From Vibrio agarilyticus (lineage in GTDB: Bacteria; Pseudomonadota; Gammaproteobacteria; Enterobacterales; Vibrionaceae), in NCBI RefSeq assembly GCF_012641465.1, contig NZ_JABAIK010000001.1, positions 62,001 through 126,000 on the forward strand: a stretch of 64,000 nt of DNA, written 5' to 3'. The translations under genes were made by a program, and so were the position numbers. Positions 8,769-18,528 of this stretch are shown here, piece after piece; position 1 is the stretch's first letter; the number at the start of each line of letters is the position of its first letter. The notes under the pieces were generated by a model, which was not told the origin of the DNA, ran no database searches, and worked only from the letters and a program-made list of their open reading frames with translations.

Positions 8769-11045
8769 ATGGCAGAGCAATTTGCTAAAGCTTGGGAAGG
8801 ATTTGCTGGCGGCGACTGGCAAAACGAAGTTAACGTTCGTGATTTCATTCAGAAAAACTACACGCCTTATGAAGGTGATGAATCTTTCCTAGTGTCTGAA
8901 GGTACTGAAGCGACTAACAAGCTTTGGGCTAAGGTAATGGAAGGTATCAAGATCGAGAACTCAACTCACGCACCAGTTGATTTCGATACTGACCTTATCT
9001 CTACCATCACTGCTCACGATGCAGGCTACATCGAGAAAGATCTAGAAACTATCGTTGGTCTACAAACAGACAAGCCTCTAAAACGTGCAATCATCCCTAA
9101 CGGTGGTATTCGTATGGTTGAGGGTTCTTGCAAAGCGTATAACCGCGAGCTAGACCCACAAATCTCTAAGATTTACTCTGAATACCGTAAAACGCACAAC
9201 GCGGGCGTTTTTGATATCTACACTCCTGATATCCTTGCATGCCGTAAATCTGGCGTACTGACTGGTCTTCCTGACGCGTACGGCCGTGGTCGTATCATTG
9301 GTGACTACCGTCGTGTTGCTCTATACGGTATCGACTTCCTAATGAAAGACAAACTGGCTCAATTCAAGTCGCTACAGGCGCGTTTTGAGAACGGTGAAGA
9401 TCTTCAAATGACGATGCAGCTTCGCGAAGAGATCGCTGAGCAACACCGTGCACTAGGCCAAATGAAAGTGATGGCAGCGAAATATGGCTGTGACATCTCT
9501 CGCCCAGCAGAAACCGCCCAAGAAGCAATCCAATGGACTTACTTCGGTTACCTAGCAGCGGTTAAATCTCAAAACGGCGCAGCGATGTCTCTAGGCCGTA
9601 CTTCTACGTTCCTAGATATCTACATCGAGCGTGATATCGCTGAAGGCAAGATCACTGAAGTAGACGCTCAGGAAATGATCGACCACTTCGTAATGAAACT
9701 ACGCATGGTTCGTTTCCTACGTACACCTGAGTACGATGACCTATTCTCTGGCGACCCAATTTGGGCAACAGAATCTATGGGTGGTATGGGTCTTGACGGT
9801 CGTACGCTAGTAACGCGTTCAAACTTCCGTTTCCTAAACTCGCTATACACCATGGGTCCTTCTCCAGAGCCAAACATCACTGTTCTTTGGTCTGAGCAGC
9901 TACCTGAAGGCTTCAAGAAGTTCTGTGCGAAAGTCTCTATCGATACTTCATCAATCCAGTACGAAAACGACGACCTAATGCGTCCAGATTTCGACAACGA
10001 TGACTACGCAATCGCATGTTGTGTATCACCAATGGTTATTGGTAAACACATGCAGTTCTTCGGCGCTCGTGCAAACCTTGCTAAAACACTACTTTACGTA
10101 ATCAACGGTGGTGTGGATGAGAAACTGAAGATCCAAGTGGGTCCTCAAATGCCTAAGATCACTGACGAAGTTCTCGACTTCGACGACGTATGGGGCAAAC
10201 TAGACCACTTCATGGATTGGCTAGCGAAGCAATACGTGACTGCACTAAACAGCATTCACTTCATGCACGACAAGTACAGCTACGAAGCGGCACTAATGGC
10301 GCTACACGATCGTGACGTTCGTCGTACTATGGCTTGTGGTATTGCAGGTCTATCAGTGGCTGCTGACTCACTTTCTGCAATCAAATTTGCGAAAGTTAAA
10401 CCAGTTCGTGACGAAGATGGCGTAGCAATCGACTTTGAAATCGAAGGCGACTACCCTAAATTCGGTAACAACGACGCTCGCGTAGATGACATCGCTTGTG
10501 AACTTGTTGAAGTATTCATGACGAAGATTCGTTCACTGAAAACTTACCGTGATGCAATCCCGACTCAGTCTATCCTAACTATCACTTCAAACGTGGTATA
10601 CGGTAAGAAGACAGGTAACACGCCTGACGGTCGTCGCGCAGGTGCTCCTTTCGCACCAGGTGCTAACCCAATGCACGGCCGTGACGAAAAAGGTGCTGTA
10701 GCGTCTCTAACGTCTGTAGGTAAACTACCGTTTGCTCACGCTAAAGATGGTATCTCTTACACCTTCTCTATCGTACCTAACGCGCTAGGTAAAGATGAAG
10801 GTTCACAACGTGCGAACCTTGCAGGTCTAATGGATGGTTACTTCCACCACGAAGCTGGCATTGAAGGTGGTCAACACCTAAACGTTAACGTTCTTAACCG
10901 CGAAACTCTACTAGACGCAGTTAAGCACCCAGAGAAATACCCTCAGTTGACTATCCGTGTATCTGGATACGCGGTACGCTTTAACTCGCTAACTGCAGAG
11001 CAGCAAGCTGACGTTATCGCACGTACGTTCACTGAATCTCTATAA
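8769..11045 (+). CDS. pflB: Pyruvate formate-lyase (formate C-acetyltransferase)
   Basis: Glycyl-radical enzyme that converts pyruvate and CoA to acetyl-CoA and formate in anaerobic cells. Length is 758 residues, next to 760 in E. coli. The adjacent catalytic cysteines are Cys417-Cys418 in IACCVSPM, and the radical glycine is Gly733 in the C-terminal [11 protein letters not shown] box. Codon use is strikingly uniform (CGT for Arg, CTA for Leu, AAC for Asn), unlike the neighbours, which is usual for a very highly expressed gene. The ribosome site AAAGGTAGGT lies close to ATG 8769. Its activase PflA is encoded downstream with an LpxR-type gene between them. Confidence 0.98.
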   Translation: MAEQFAKAWEGFAGGDWQNEVNVRDFIQKNYTPYEGDESFLVSEGTEATNKLWAKVMEGIKIENSTHAPVDFDTDLISTITAHDAGYIEKDLETIVGLQTDKPLKRAIIPNGGIRMVEGSCKAYNRELDPQISKIYSEYRKTHNAGVFDIYTPDILACRKSGVLTGLPDAYGRGRIIGDYRRVALYGIDFLMKDKLAQFKSLQARFENGEDLQMTMQLREEIAEQHRALGQMKVMAAKYGCDISRPAETAQEAIQWTYFGYLAAVKSQNGAAMSLGRTSTFLDIYIERDIAEGKITEVDAQEMIDHFVMKLRMVRFLRTPEYDDLFSGDPIWATESMGGMGLDGRTLVTRSNFRFLNSLYTMGPSPEPNITVLWSEQLPEGFKKFCAKVSIDTSSIQYENDDLMRPDFDNDDYAIACCVSPMVIGKHMQFFGARANLAKTLLYVINGGVDEKLKIQVGPQMPKITDEVLDFDDVWGKLDHFMDWLAKQYVTALNSIHFMHDKYSYEAALMALHDRDVRRTMACGIAGLSVAADSLSAIKFAKVKPVRDEDGVAIDFEIEGDYPKFGNNDARVDDIACELVEVFMTKIRSLKTYRDAIPTQSILTITSNVVYGKKTGNTPDGRRAGAPFAPGANPMHGRDEKGAVASLTSVGKLPFAHAKDGISYTFSIVPNALGKDEGSQRANLAGLMDGYFHHEAGIEGGQHLNVNVLNRETLLDAVKHPEKYPQLTIRVSGYAVRFNSLTAEQQADVIARTFTESL

Positions 11046-11065
11046 TCACTTTAACGTGATATACC

Positions 11066-11091
11066 AAGGCCAGCGTTTGCTGGCCTTTTTT
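11066..11091 (+). terminator. Rho-independent terminator of pflB
   Basis: Nine-bp stem AAGGCCAGC / GCTGGCCTT, 4-nt loop GTTT, then a run of T. It separates pflB from the lpxR-like gene. Confidence 0.93.
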
Positions 11092-11207
11092 CATTATGCT
11101 ACTCGCACTATTCTGGTGAGCACCTCACAAAACCTCCATAACCGATGAGAATATCAATTGGTAAATCGACACGTTGCGATTAAAATGCGTAAAAAAATTG
11201 GCAACTC

Positions 11208-12185
11208 ATGAAAAAATCTCTATTTTTCGCGGCAGCACTCACTGCATCATCTGTATTCGCATCACCGCAAGCCACCTTCTCTTTTAACCTCGACAATGAT
11301 GGTATTTTTGGCGTCGATAAAGATTATACCAATGGGGTCTTTTTCGCTTACGCAAGCCCAGCACTCTCTGCCGATAATCAATGGTTCTTATCTCAAAGCA
11401 CCAATGACGTGTCATCGGTCGACAAATTCCAACTCTCGATTGGTCATAAGATGTGGACACCAAAAACCATCGAGTCTGCTGAACCGATTTCCGGCGAGCG
11501 TCCCTATACAGGCTTATTACATCTCGATGCGAGCTACAGCAGTCAGATTGAAGGTCAAACGATACGCTACAGTGCAATGCTTGGTACGACCGGCGAAAAT
11601 GCGTTTTCTGAAGAAGCACAAAAATTGGTCCACAGCATCACCGGCTCTCCAGAGCCTCAAGGCTGGGATCATCAGACAGAAAATACCGTGGTGGCCGCTT
11701 TAGGTTATCAACGGTTTGATCGTTTAATGCACGGCCTAACGGTAAATCAAAACGAGTGGGAAGTGAGCAATCTTTTTGATGCGACCGCAGGTAACTTTCG
11801 CAGTGACATTGCAACTGGTGTGATGGTTCGATTTGGTCGTCAGCTTCAAAGCAGTTTAGGCGCGGCGCAAATTAACAGTGAAAACCCGTTTAACCCCGCA
11901 ATGCTTGGGCTTGAGCGCCAAGGGTGGTTTGTCTTTGCTGGCATAAAAGGTCGCTATCGCTTTAACGATTTGAGCATTGAAGGTGACCGCAATAATTTGC
12001 CTCATCCTAAGTCTGCTTATCAGGTGACATTACAGCCGTGGCAGAGTGAATTTTCATTAGGAGGCACTTGGTATCAAGCGCAATATGGGCTCTCTTTTGC
12101 TCTAACCGCACGCACCTCTGATTTTAAAGAGAGTCATTCGCGCGGTAATGCAAACGGCTCTGTTTCTGCGTTCATGTTCTTTTAA
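11208..12185 (+). CDS. lpxR: LpxR-family outer-membrane lipid A 3'-O-deacylase
   Basis: A 325-residue protein with a Sec signal peptide (MKKSLFFAAALTASSVFA) and a predicted beta-barrel ending in Phe. The family box NDGIFGVDKDYTNG near the mature N-terminus carries the Asn-Asp pair and the Thr known as active-site residues in Salmonella LpxR. KMWTP supplies the likely Lys, ERPYTGLLHLD is the usual second box, and LVHSITGSPEPQGWDHQ carries the catalytic His. LpxR removes the 3'-acyloxyacyl group of lipid A in a calcium-dependent way at the cell surface. The symbol is by family; substrate preference in this organism is not known. It lies between pflB and pflA, as a homologous gene does in Vibrio cholerae by my recollection. 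Confidence 0.85.
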   Translation: MKKSLFFAAALTASSVFASPQATFSFNLDNDGIFGVDKDYTNGVFFAYASPALSADNQWFLSQSTNDVSSVDKFQLSIGHKMWTPKTIESAEPISGERPYTGLLHLDASYSSQIEGQTIRYSAMLGTTGENAFSEEAQKLVHSITGSPEPQGWDHQTENTVVAALGYQRFDRLMHGLTVNQNEWEVSNLFDATAGNFRSDIATGVMVRFGRQLQSSLGAAQINSENPFNPAMLGLERQGWFVFAGIKGRYRFNDLSIEGDRNNLPHPKSAYQVTLQPWQSEFSLGGTWYQAQYGLSFALTARTSDFKESHSRGNANGSVSAFMFF

Positions 12186-12324
12186 GCCCCTGAGCTGGGT
12201 GATGAGGTGTGAAAGCCCTCACCCTCTAGTTTGTAACGCAAGGCATTACAACTTCTCACCTTAATGGAATGCGTTTGTGCGTTCCATTACCCTGTTTTCG
12301 ATCTGGTTTTTGTAATAAAATAAC

Positions 12325-12339
12325 TGCAAAATTTTTGCA
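12325..12339. promoter_or_regulatory. Short palindrome upstream of pflA
   Basis: TGCAAAATTTTTGCA, a 15-bp palindrome, lies 16 bp before the pflA ATG, overlapping or just after an AT-rich TAATAAAAT that could be a -10. It could be an operator or a small hairpin masking the ribosome site. The binding factor, if any, is unknown. Confidence 0.3.
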
Positions 12340-12355
12340 TAATTTGAGAGTTACC

Positions 12356-13096
12356 ATGTCAACAACAGGTCGCATTCATTCGTTTGAATCTTGCGGTACG
12401 GTCGATGGACCGGGGATCCGCTTCATCGTTTTCTTGCAGGGCTGTTTAATGCGCTGCATGTACTGCCATAATCGCGATACTTGGGACACTCATGAAGGAA
12501 AGCAGGTCACGGTTGATGAGATCATTAATGAAGCGAAATCATACCGTCATTTTATGAATGCCTCCGGTGGCGGTGTCACTTGTTCTGGTGGCGAGGCGTT
12601 GCTTCAACCCGAATTTGTTCGTGACTTTTTCCGTGCAGCGCAAGCACAAGGCATTCATACTTGTCTTGATACTAATGGCTATGTTCGCAAGCATAGCGAG
12701 GTCATTGATGAGGTGCTTGAGGCAACTGATCTAGTAATGCTGGACATCAAGCAGATGAAAGAAGATGTCCACAAAATTTTCATTGGCGTCTCAAATAAAC
12801 GAGTGCTCGATTTCGCGCGGTACTTACATAAAATCGGCCAAAAAACATGGCTTCGTTATGTCATTGTACCCGGTTATACCGATGACGATGAAAGTGCTCA
12901 TCTGCTTGGTCAATTCATTCAAGATATGGAGAATATCGAGAAAATTGAGTTGCTGCCCTACCATAAATTGGGCGCACATAAGTGGACAGCAATGGGACAA
13001 GACTACCCACTTGAAGGCGTAAATCCGCCTTCAAAAGAGACAATGGATCGCATTGTCGGCATTCTAGAGCAATACCACAGTAACGTAAAATACTGA
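12356..13096 (+). CDS. pflA: Pyruvate formate-lyase activating enzyme
   Basis: Radical SAM enzyme, 246 residues, the same length as in E. coli. It binds a 4Fe-4S cluster through the CxxxCxxC motif at Cys30, Cys34 and Cys37 (CLMRCMYC), and uses SAM to install the glycyl radical on PflB. Other family boxes are [17 protein letters not shown], the GGE box in [12 protein letters not shown], and [12 protein letters not shown] near the end. The start is ATG 12356; the frame stays open 87 bp upstream but that part does not match the family. An obvious terminator follows. Confidence 0.97.
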   Translation: MSTTGRIHSFESCGTVDGPGIRFIVFLQGCLMRCMYCHNRDTWDTHEGKQVTVDEIINEAKSYRHFMNASGGGVTCSGGEALLQPEFVRDFFRAAQAQGIHTCLDTNGYVRKHSEVIDEVLEATDLVMLDIKQMKEDVHKIFIGVSNKRVLDFARYLHKIGQKTWLRYVIVPGYTDDDESAHLLGQFIQDMENIEKIELLPYHKLGAHKWTAMGQDYPLEGVNPPSKETMDRIVGILEQYHSNVKY

Positions 13097-13144
13097 GGCG
13101 TCTCAATCTAGGGTAGCCAATCATAACTGCCTATCTGAATCATC

Positions 13145-13171
13145 AAAACCAGTCTCGCGCTGGTTTTTTTT
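13145..13171 (+). terminator. Rho-independent terminator of pflA
   Basis: Stem AAAACCAG / CTGGTTTT with a 7-nt loop and a long T run, about 50 bp after the pflA stop. Confidence 0.9.
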
Positions 13172-13175
13172 CAAC

Positions 13176-13349
13176 TATACCCAAACAGCTTGAAGTGACA
13201 GGTCCGCGGCAAACGAGCAAAACCTCTGAGCACTTCGTGCACAGAGATAAACTATGTGATGAAGTTAGTGAGCGCTAGCCTCTTACTTTTTAACGAAAAG
13301 CACTGTAACTTCAAGTAAGGAGTGTCTATACCCAAGTAACCTCAAGATA
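13176..13349. repeat. Intergenic repeat, family 1 copy A, plus a family 2 end
   Basis: Begins TATACCCAAACAGCTTGAAG and continues through the shared core (GCGGCAAACGAGCAAA, CCTCTGAGCACTTCGTG, AACTATGTGATGA) to ACTTCAAGTAAGG. At 13327-13349 it abuts TATACCCAAGTAACCTCAAG, the end sequence of the second repeat family. It lies just before the start of the next gene, so it would be in its promoter or leader. No coding potential. Confidence 0.8.
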
Positions 13350-13361
13350 GAGAGATTGACG

Positions 13362-14030
13362 ATGACGCTATCATTTATCACCTTCATTGAAATTGGATTG
13401 GTCATTTTTTTTGTGATGGTAGCGTGGCCCGATTTTCGCGTTAATGCATTAAAGAAATTTCGCCAAGATCCCCCTTTCTTGCATGTGACGGTTTTAATCA
13501 TTGGTCTTATATTTGCCTTGTGGCAAATGAATGCAGGGCTGCGTAACGGTTTAGCCATCCATTTTCTTGGTTTGACCACATTAAGCCTTATGTACGGTTG
13601 GCGTGTTGCCTACTTACTGACCTTGCCGATTTTTGTTGCCTTATGGTGGACTGGCGATCTCACCTTGAACCAAGTTCCAGGTGCTATCTTACTTTCCGGA
13701 CTTTTCCCCATCGGCCTAAGCTACGCTATTTTTGCTTTGAGCTACCACAAACTACCCAAGCATCTCTTTGTCTTCATCTTTGTTGCCGGCTTTTTCAATG
13801 CGGCTCTGACAGGCTCTCTGCACATTTTGGCGAAAGGGTTTTATGAATATGCATTGGGCATCCATGATTGGTACCTCTTAGCGCATCAATATTTCTCTTT
13901 AATCCCATTGCTTGCCTTTCCAGAGGGTCTACTCAACGGTATGGCACTGACTTTACTTTGCGTGCTAAAACCTGACTGGTTGCGCTGTTTTTCAGACCAC
14001 GATTATCTTTATCATGCACCTAGGAAATGA
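13362..14030 (+). CDS. CbiM-like energy-coupling-factor type membrane protein
   Basis: A 222-residue protein with six or seven hydrophobic segments. It resembles the predicted membrane proteins annotated as energy-coupling factor transporter permease (CbiM-like) in gammaproteobacteria, judged from the pattern around GAILLSGLFPIGLSYAIFAL and FPEGLLNGMALTLL, where FPEG..NG is a CbiM-type element. No CbiN, CbiQ or CbiO partner is nearby, so cobalt or nickel transport cannot be assumed. The start is ATG 13362, preceded by AGAGAG; a TTG six bases upstream is the only alternative. A family 1/2 repeat ends 12 bp before the start. Confidence 0.65.
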   Translation: MTLSFITFIEIGLVIFFVMVAWPDFRVNALKKFRQDPPFLHVTVLIIGLIFALWQMNAGLRNGLAIHFLGLTTLSLMYGWRVAYLLTLPIFVALWWTGDLTLNQVPGAILLSGLFPIGLSYAIFALSYHKLPKHLFVFIFVAGFFNAALTGSLHILAKGFYEYALGIHDWYLLAHQYFSLIPLLAFPEGLLNGMALTLLCVLKPDWLRCFSDHDYLYHAPRK

Positions 14031-14169
14031 CTCACAAAATCATCACGTTAACAGACACAAAATGACATATTTCAACTTATTGCAACATAACAGGGGTGAG
14101 ATCAAATTCTCTACTGGCCGCTTTCGTTAATCTGAGTATCAAAGCACAGATACTACAAGAGGTCCTTTA

Positions 14170-14670
14170 ATGGAAATGTCGCCAGCTCAACGGCTTATCT
14201 TATCGAATCAATTCACTTTGATGACGCAGCTTGACCCAGACAACGCCGCCAAATATTCACGCTTAAAAACCATTGTCGAACGTGGGTATGAATTGCATAT
14301 GCGTGAGCTTGATAAAGAGTTTGGCTGCCTAAAAGAAGCAGAGTGCCGCGAAGTTATCGATGTCATGGAACTCTATCATGCGATGCAAGAGTCCTACAAT
14401 CTACTGCCTGAGACAGCACAATCTGATGTCGATAAACGACGCTTGCAATTTCTCGGTTTCGATTGTGCAACAGAAGCGCAACTGGTTCGCTATGTACGAT
14501 TCCTCGTTGATACCGAAGGGCTCTACCCCCAATTCGACCAAGGTGAACACCGTTTTAACAGCCAAACACCAATGCTTGAAAAATATCGCAGAATGTTAAA
14601 ATCGTGGCGAAATTGCCCAAGGCAATATCACCTTTCCAGTGCTGAGCTTCGTCAAATTATGAATGCCTAG
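14170..14670 (+). CDS. yfbU: YfbU family protein (UPF0304)
   Basis: A 166-residue soluble, acidic, helical protein matching Yfb[19 protein letters not shown] at the N-terminus, then [31 protein letters not shown] and the C-terminal [12 protein letters not shown]. The function is not established; the E. coli homologue has been linked to toxicity when overproduced. AGAGGTCC provides a ribosome site 6-12 bp before ATG 14170; Met at 14176 is an alternative start. It is monocistronic with a strong terminator. Confidence 0.85.
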   Translation: MEMSPAQRLILSNQFTLMTQLDPDNAAKYSRLKTIVERGYELHMRELDKEFGCLKEAECREVIDVMELYHAMQESYNLLPETAQSDVDKRRLQFLGFDCATEAQLVRYVRFLVDTEGLYPQFDQGEHRFNSQTPMLEKYRRMLKSWRNCPRQYHLSSAELRQIMNA

Positions 14671-14680
14671 TTAAAACAAA

Positions 14681-14718
14681 AAAACAGCCAAGATGTCGTT
14701 TCCACCTTGGCTGTTTTT
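14681..14718 (+). terminator. Rho-independent terminator of yfbU
   Basis: Stem AAAACAGCCAAG / CTTGGCTGTTTT with a 13-nt loop and a T run, 10 bp after the stop codon. The A-rich left side would also let it work on the opposite strand. Confidence 0.88.
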
Positions 14719-15071
14719 ATCTGCGCTTAAAAACATCCCCAAACTACTGCTCAAGTCTCCCCTACAAACAATTGCAAGATGATCGTCGCTTTTTCTCAAA
14801 TCGTAGAAAGGGTATAGCCGTCTCACGCAGAACGAAATAAATGCATAATTGTTAAGCAAAATCTCCAATCGCGATCTAGGCTTATTTGTGAGAAGAGAAA
14901 ACGATAACTGCCACTGTACTTACACCGCTTATCGAGTCTGGTAACCAAGCAATTTGTAACGATTTTTTAGCGGTCACATCGTTCGCATGAAATGACATCA
15001 TGCGGTGGCCAGCAACACGCTAAGCATGACGCGATGTTCGTCGTCACGATAAAATACTAAGGGGATGCGAC
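14719..15071 (+). other. Intergenic stretch before yeaG
   Basis: With the terminator this makes a gap of about 400 bp. I see no gene: the one open frame on the minus strand runs through the yfbU terminator and has no plausible ribosome site. The region must hold the yeaG promoter. AAGGGGATG lies just before the yeaG start as a ribosome site. In enterobacteria yeaG is driven by RpoS, but I could not single out a -10 with confidence. Confidence 0.5.
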
Positions 15072-17006
15072 ATGAGTATTTTCGACCACTATCAAGCACG
15101 ATATGAAGCTGCGAAAGATGAAGAAATGACGATTCAGGAATTTCTTTCGCATTGTAAAGACGACAAAAGCGCTTATGCCAATGCTGCCGAACGTCTGCTT
15201 ATGGCGATTGGTGAGCCTGAAGTGATTGACACCGCTCAAGATCCAAGACTGAGCCGCATTTTCTCAAACCGTGTTATCGCTCGCTATGAAACCTTTAAAG
15301 ATTTCTATGGCATGGAAGATGCGATTGAACAAATTGTATCCTACCTAAAACACGCAGCTCAAGGCCTCGAAGAGCGCAAGCAGATCCTATACTTGCTCGG
15401 CCCCGTCGGTGGCGGTAAATCCTCACTCGCAGAAAAACTCAAAGCATTAATGCAACAAGTGCCAATTTATGTCCTTAGTGCCAATGGCGAACGCAGCCCC
15501 GTTAACGATCATCCATTTTGCTTGTTCGATGTCGCCGAAGACGGTGATATCCTCAGACAAGAATACGGCATCGACAAACGTTATTTACGCTCAATCATGT
15601 CACCTTGGGCGGCCAAAAGGCTGCATGAGTTTGGGGGTGATATCAGTAAATTTAAAGTGCTCAAAGTTCGCCCTTCAATCCTAGATCAAATTGGCGTGGC
15701 CAAAACCGAGCCGGGGGACGAAAACAACCAAGATATTTCGTCACTGGTTGGTAAAGTCGATATTCGAAAATTAGAACATTTTGCCCAAGATGATCCCGAT
15801 GCGTATAGCTACTCAGGCGCGCTGTGTAAAGCCAATCAAGGTCTGATGGAGTTCGTAGAAATGTTCAAAGCGCCCATTAAGGTGCTGCACCCACTTCTGA
15901 CGGCAACGCAAGAGGGCAATTTTAACGGGACCGAAGGCCTTTCAGCGATTCCTTTTGATGGCATGATATTGGCGCACTCCAATGAGTCAGAATGGCAAAC
16001 CTTCCGTAACAATAAAAACAACGAAGCCTTCCTCGACCGAGTTTATATCGTCAAGGTGCCTTATTGTCTTCGCGTTTCTGAAGAAGTCAAAATTTACGAC
16101 AAATTGCTGGAAAACAGTGAACTCACGACCGCCCCTTGCGCACCGAGCACGCTAGAGATGCTCGCTCAGTTTAGTATTTTGTCTCGTCTCAAAGAGCCGG
16201 AAAATTCATCCATATTCTCTAAAATGCGAGTTTACGACGGCGAAACACTGAAAGACACAGATCCTAAAGCCAAAAGCTATCAAGAATACCGCGATTATGC
16301 CGGTGTCGACGAAGGGATGACCGGCCTCTCTACTCGATTCGCGTTTAAGATCTTATCGCGCGTCTTTAACTTTGACCAAACCGAAGTGGCCGCAAACCCA
16401 GTCCACCTTTTCTATGTCATTGAACAACAGGTAGAGCGAGAGCAATTCCCTCAAGAGACAGCAGATCGATATCTCGAGTTTCTCAAAGGCTATCTTGTGC
16501 CGCGTTACGTCGAGTTCATTGGCAAGGAAATCCAAACGGCGTATCTCGAGTCTTATTCAGAGTACGGACAAAATATCTTTGACCGCTACGTCACTTATGC
16601 TGATTTTTGGATTCAAGATCAGGAGTATCGCGATCCTGAAACAGGCCAACTGTTTGACCGTGCGGCGCTCAATAACGAGCTGGAAAAAATTGAAAAAACC
16701 GCTGGCATCTCTAATCCGAAAGATTTTCGAAATGAAATCGTCAACTTTGTCCTGCGCGCTCGAGCAAACAATAACGGCCAGAACCCAGTCTGGACCAGTT
16801 ACGAAAAACTGCGCACTGTGATTGAGAAGAAAATGTTCTCTAACACCGAAGATCTATTGCCGGTGATTTCATTCAACGCGAAAACTTCGTCGGAAGATCA
16901 GAAAAAACACGACGATTTCGTCGCTCGAATGATGGAAAAAGGCTACACCGAGAAACAAGTTCGCTTGCTCTCTGAGTGGTATCTGCGAGTTCGTAAGTCG
17001 TCTTAG
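15072..17006 (+). CDS. yeaG: PrkA-family serine protein kinase YeaG
   Basis: A 644-residue member of the PrkA family, the same size as E. coli YeaG. The N-terminal AAA-type domain carries the Walker A box LLGPVGGGKSSLAEKL near residue 115. The C-terminal PrkA domain (around YRDPETGQLFDRAALNNELEK) is the part likened to eukaryotic kinases. YeaG works in stationary-phase and nitrogen-starvation responses in E. coli, together with YeaH. Here yeaG, yeaH and ycgB stand in the same order on one strand, as in many proteobacteria. A 239-bp gap with a strong hairpin separates yeaG from yeaH. Confidence 0.95.
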   Translation: MSIFDHYQARYEAAKDEEMTIQEFLSHCKDDKSAYANAAERLLMAIGEPEVIDTAQDPRLSRIFSNRVIARYETFKDFYGMEDAIEQIVSYLKHAAQGLEERKQILYLLGPVGGGKSSLAEKLKALMQQVPIYVLSANGERSPVNDHPFCLFDVAEDGDILRQEYGIDKRYLRSIMSPWAAKRLHEFGGDISKFKVLKVRPSILDQIGVAKTEPGDENNQDISSLVGKVDIRKLEHFAQDDPDAYSYSGALCKANQGLMEFVEMFKAPIKVLHPLLTATQEGNFNGTEGLSAIPFDGMILAHSNESEWQTFRNNKNNEAFLDRVYIVKVPYCLRVSEEVKIYDKLLENSELTTAPCAPSTLEMLAQFSILSRLKEPENSSIFSKMRVYDGETLKDTDPKAKSYQEYRDYAGVDEGMTGLSTRFAFKILSRVFNFDQTEVAANPVHLFYVIEQQVEREQFPQETADRYLEFLKGYLVPRYVEFIGKEIQTAYLESYSEYGQNIFDRYVTYADFWIQDQEYRDPETGQLFDRAALNNELEKIEKTAGISNPKDFRNEIVNFVLRARANNNGQNPVWTSYEKLRTVIEKKMFSNTEDLLPVISFNAKTSSEDQKKHDDFVARMMEKGYTEKQVRLLSEWYLRVRKSS

Positions 17007-17045
17007 TGCGGCTCACTGGCCCTAATCGCATGGCGTAATAAAATC

Positions 17046-17099
17046 AACAGGCTCGCAGCGCCGATAGTAGTGTAATGCTTGCGGCGCTAGCTGCCTGTT
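17046..17099 (+). promoter_or_regulatory. Long stem-loop between yeaG and yeaH
   Basis: Two stacked perfect arms: AACAGGC / GCCTGTT (17046-17052, 17093-17099) and AGCGCCG / CGGCGCT (17057-17063, 17082-17088), separated by a symmetric 4-nt internal loop. No T run follows, so it is more likely an mRNA processing or 3'-end stabilising element than an intrinsic terminator. Confidence 0.6.
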
Positions 17100-17245
17100 C
17101 ATAAGCCAAAGCGAGGGGGAGAACTACTTGTCCTTCATTTCAGTCAGTACAGTCGTCAGTCGAATACTGTGCTTTGATCGTTTAACGAAAGGAGCTCTAC
17201 TGATTTGGACAAGAGGGAACGCAGAATAATGTGGAGGGGGATATC

Positions 17246-18511
17246 ATGGCCCAATTTATCGACCGACGACTCAACGGCAAGAACAAAAGCGCGGTGAATC
17301 GCCAGCGTTTTTTAAAACGCTACAAAGAACAAATTAAGGAATCGGTCACTGATGCGGTAAATCGACGCTCAATTACCAATACCGAAACGGGTGAGGATGT
17401 TTCCATTCCTCAAAGGGATATCAAAGAGCCGATGTTTCATCAGGGTAAAGGTGGTATTCGTGAGCGTGTTCACCCTGGTAATGATCAGTTCACTACTGGC
17501 GATCGCATTGAACGTCCAAAAGGCGGTGGCGGCGGCGGTGCTGGTGACGGCGATGCAAGTCCTGATGGTGAAGGTCAGGACGATTTTGTATTTCAGATTT
17601 CTAAAGATGAATATCTCGACCTTCTCTTTGAAGATCTTGAATTGCCCAATCTTAAAAAAAATCAAATCGCAAAAATCACAGAGTGGAAAACCCATCGCTC
17701 AGGTTTTCAAACTGCGGGTATTCCGGCCAATATCTCGATTGTGCGATCGCTGCAGCAGTCGCTGGCTCGACGCACTGCAATGACGGCTGGCCGCAAGCGT
17801 CTGATCCGTGAGCTAGAAAGTGAGCTTGACCGAATTGAACGCAATGAGCCCGCTCAGCCACTGGAGAAGCAACGTATCGAACAAGAGATCGCTGAACTTA
17901 GAGCGCGCATCGAACGTGTCCCTTTTATCGATACGTTCGATTTGCGGTTTAAAAATTACGAAAAGCGTCCTGTTCCCTCAAGCCAAGCCGTCATGTTTTG
18001 CATCATGGATGTTTCTGGTTCAATGGACCAAGCCACCAAAGACATTGCCAAGCGCTTCTATGTCCTGCTCTATCTCTTTTTGAACCGAACTTATGAGAAC
18101 GTTGAAGTGGTTTTCATTCGTCATCACACTCAAGCGAAAGAAGTTGACGAGCATGAGTTTTTCTATTCTCAGGAAACTGGTGGCACTATAGTGTCGAGCG
18201 CGCTGCGTCTCACCGACGAAATCATTCGAGCGCGCTACCCAACCGGGCAATGGAATATTTATGCTGCTCAAGCGTCTGACGGTGACAATTGGGCAGATGA
18301 TTCCCCTCGCTGTCGTGAATTGCTGACAAAGCTACTGCCTAGCTGCCAATACTATTCTTACATCGAAATCACGCGCCGTTCGCATCAAACCTTGTGGCAC
18401 GAATATGAAAAGCTTGCCGCCCAGTTTGGCAACTTCGCAATGAAAAATATTCGGTCTGTGGATGATATTTTCCCTGTCTTTAGGGAGCTCTTTCGCAAAG
18501 AACATGTGTGA
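17246..18511 (+). CDS. yeaH: YeaH/YhbH family protein (DUF444, von Willebrand A-like)
   Basis: A 421-residue protein of the DUF444 family. The N-terminus [20 protein letters not shown] is the family hallmark, followed by a glycine-rich linker ([11 protein letters not shown], near residue 96). The C-terminal half has a von Willebrand A fold with a MIDAS-like motif MDVSGSMD and a later DGDNWADDS. It acts with the kinase YeaG in E. coli; its exact role is unknown. The start is ATG 17246, preceded by GGAGGGGG; an in-frame ATG 15 bp upstream has no better site. Its stop lies 17 bp before ycgB ATG. Confidence 0.93.
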   Translation: MAQFIDRRLNGKNKSAVNRQRFLKRYKEQIKESVTDAVNRRSITNTETGEDVSIPQRDIKEPMFHQGKGGIRERVHPGNDQFTTGDRIERPKGGGGGGAGDGDASPDGEGQDDFVFQISKDEYLDLLFEDLELPNLKKNQIAKITEWKTHRSGFQTAGIPANISIVRSLQQSLARRTAMTAGRKRLIRELESELDRIERNEPAQPLEKQRIEQEIAELRARIERVPFIDTFDLRFKNYEKRPVPSSQAVMFCIMDVSGSMDQATKDIAKRFYVLLYLFLNRTYENVEVVFIRHHTQAKEVDEHEFFYSQETGGTIVSSALRLTDEIIRARYPTGQWNIYAAQASDGDNWADDSPRCRELLTKLLPSCQYYSYIEITRRSHQTLWHEYEKLAAQFGNFAMKNIRSVDDIFPVFRELFRKEHV

Positions 18512-18528
18512 GTCAAGGAGACCAAACC

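Noticed and set aside
14671-14868. 65-residue minus-strand open frame
   Set aside because: It spans the yfbU terminator and lacks a ribosome site and any family resemblance.
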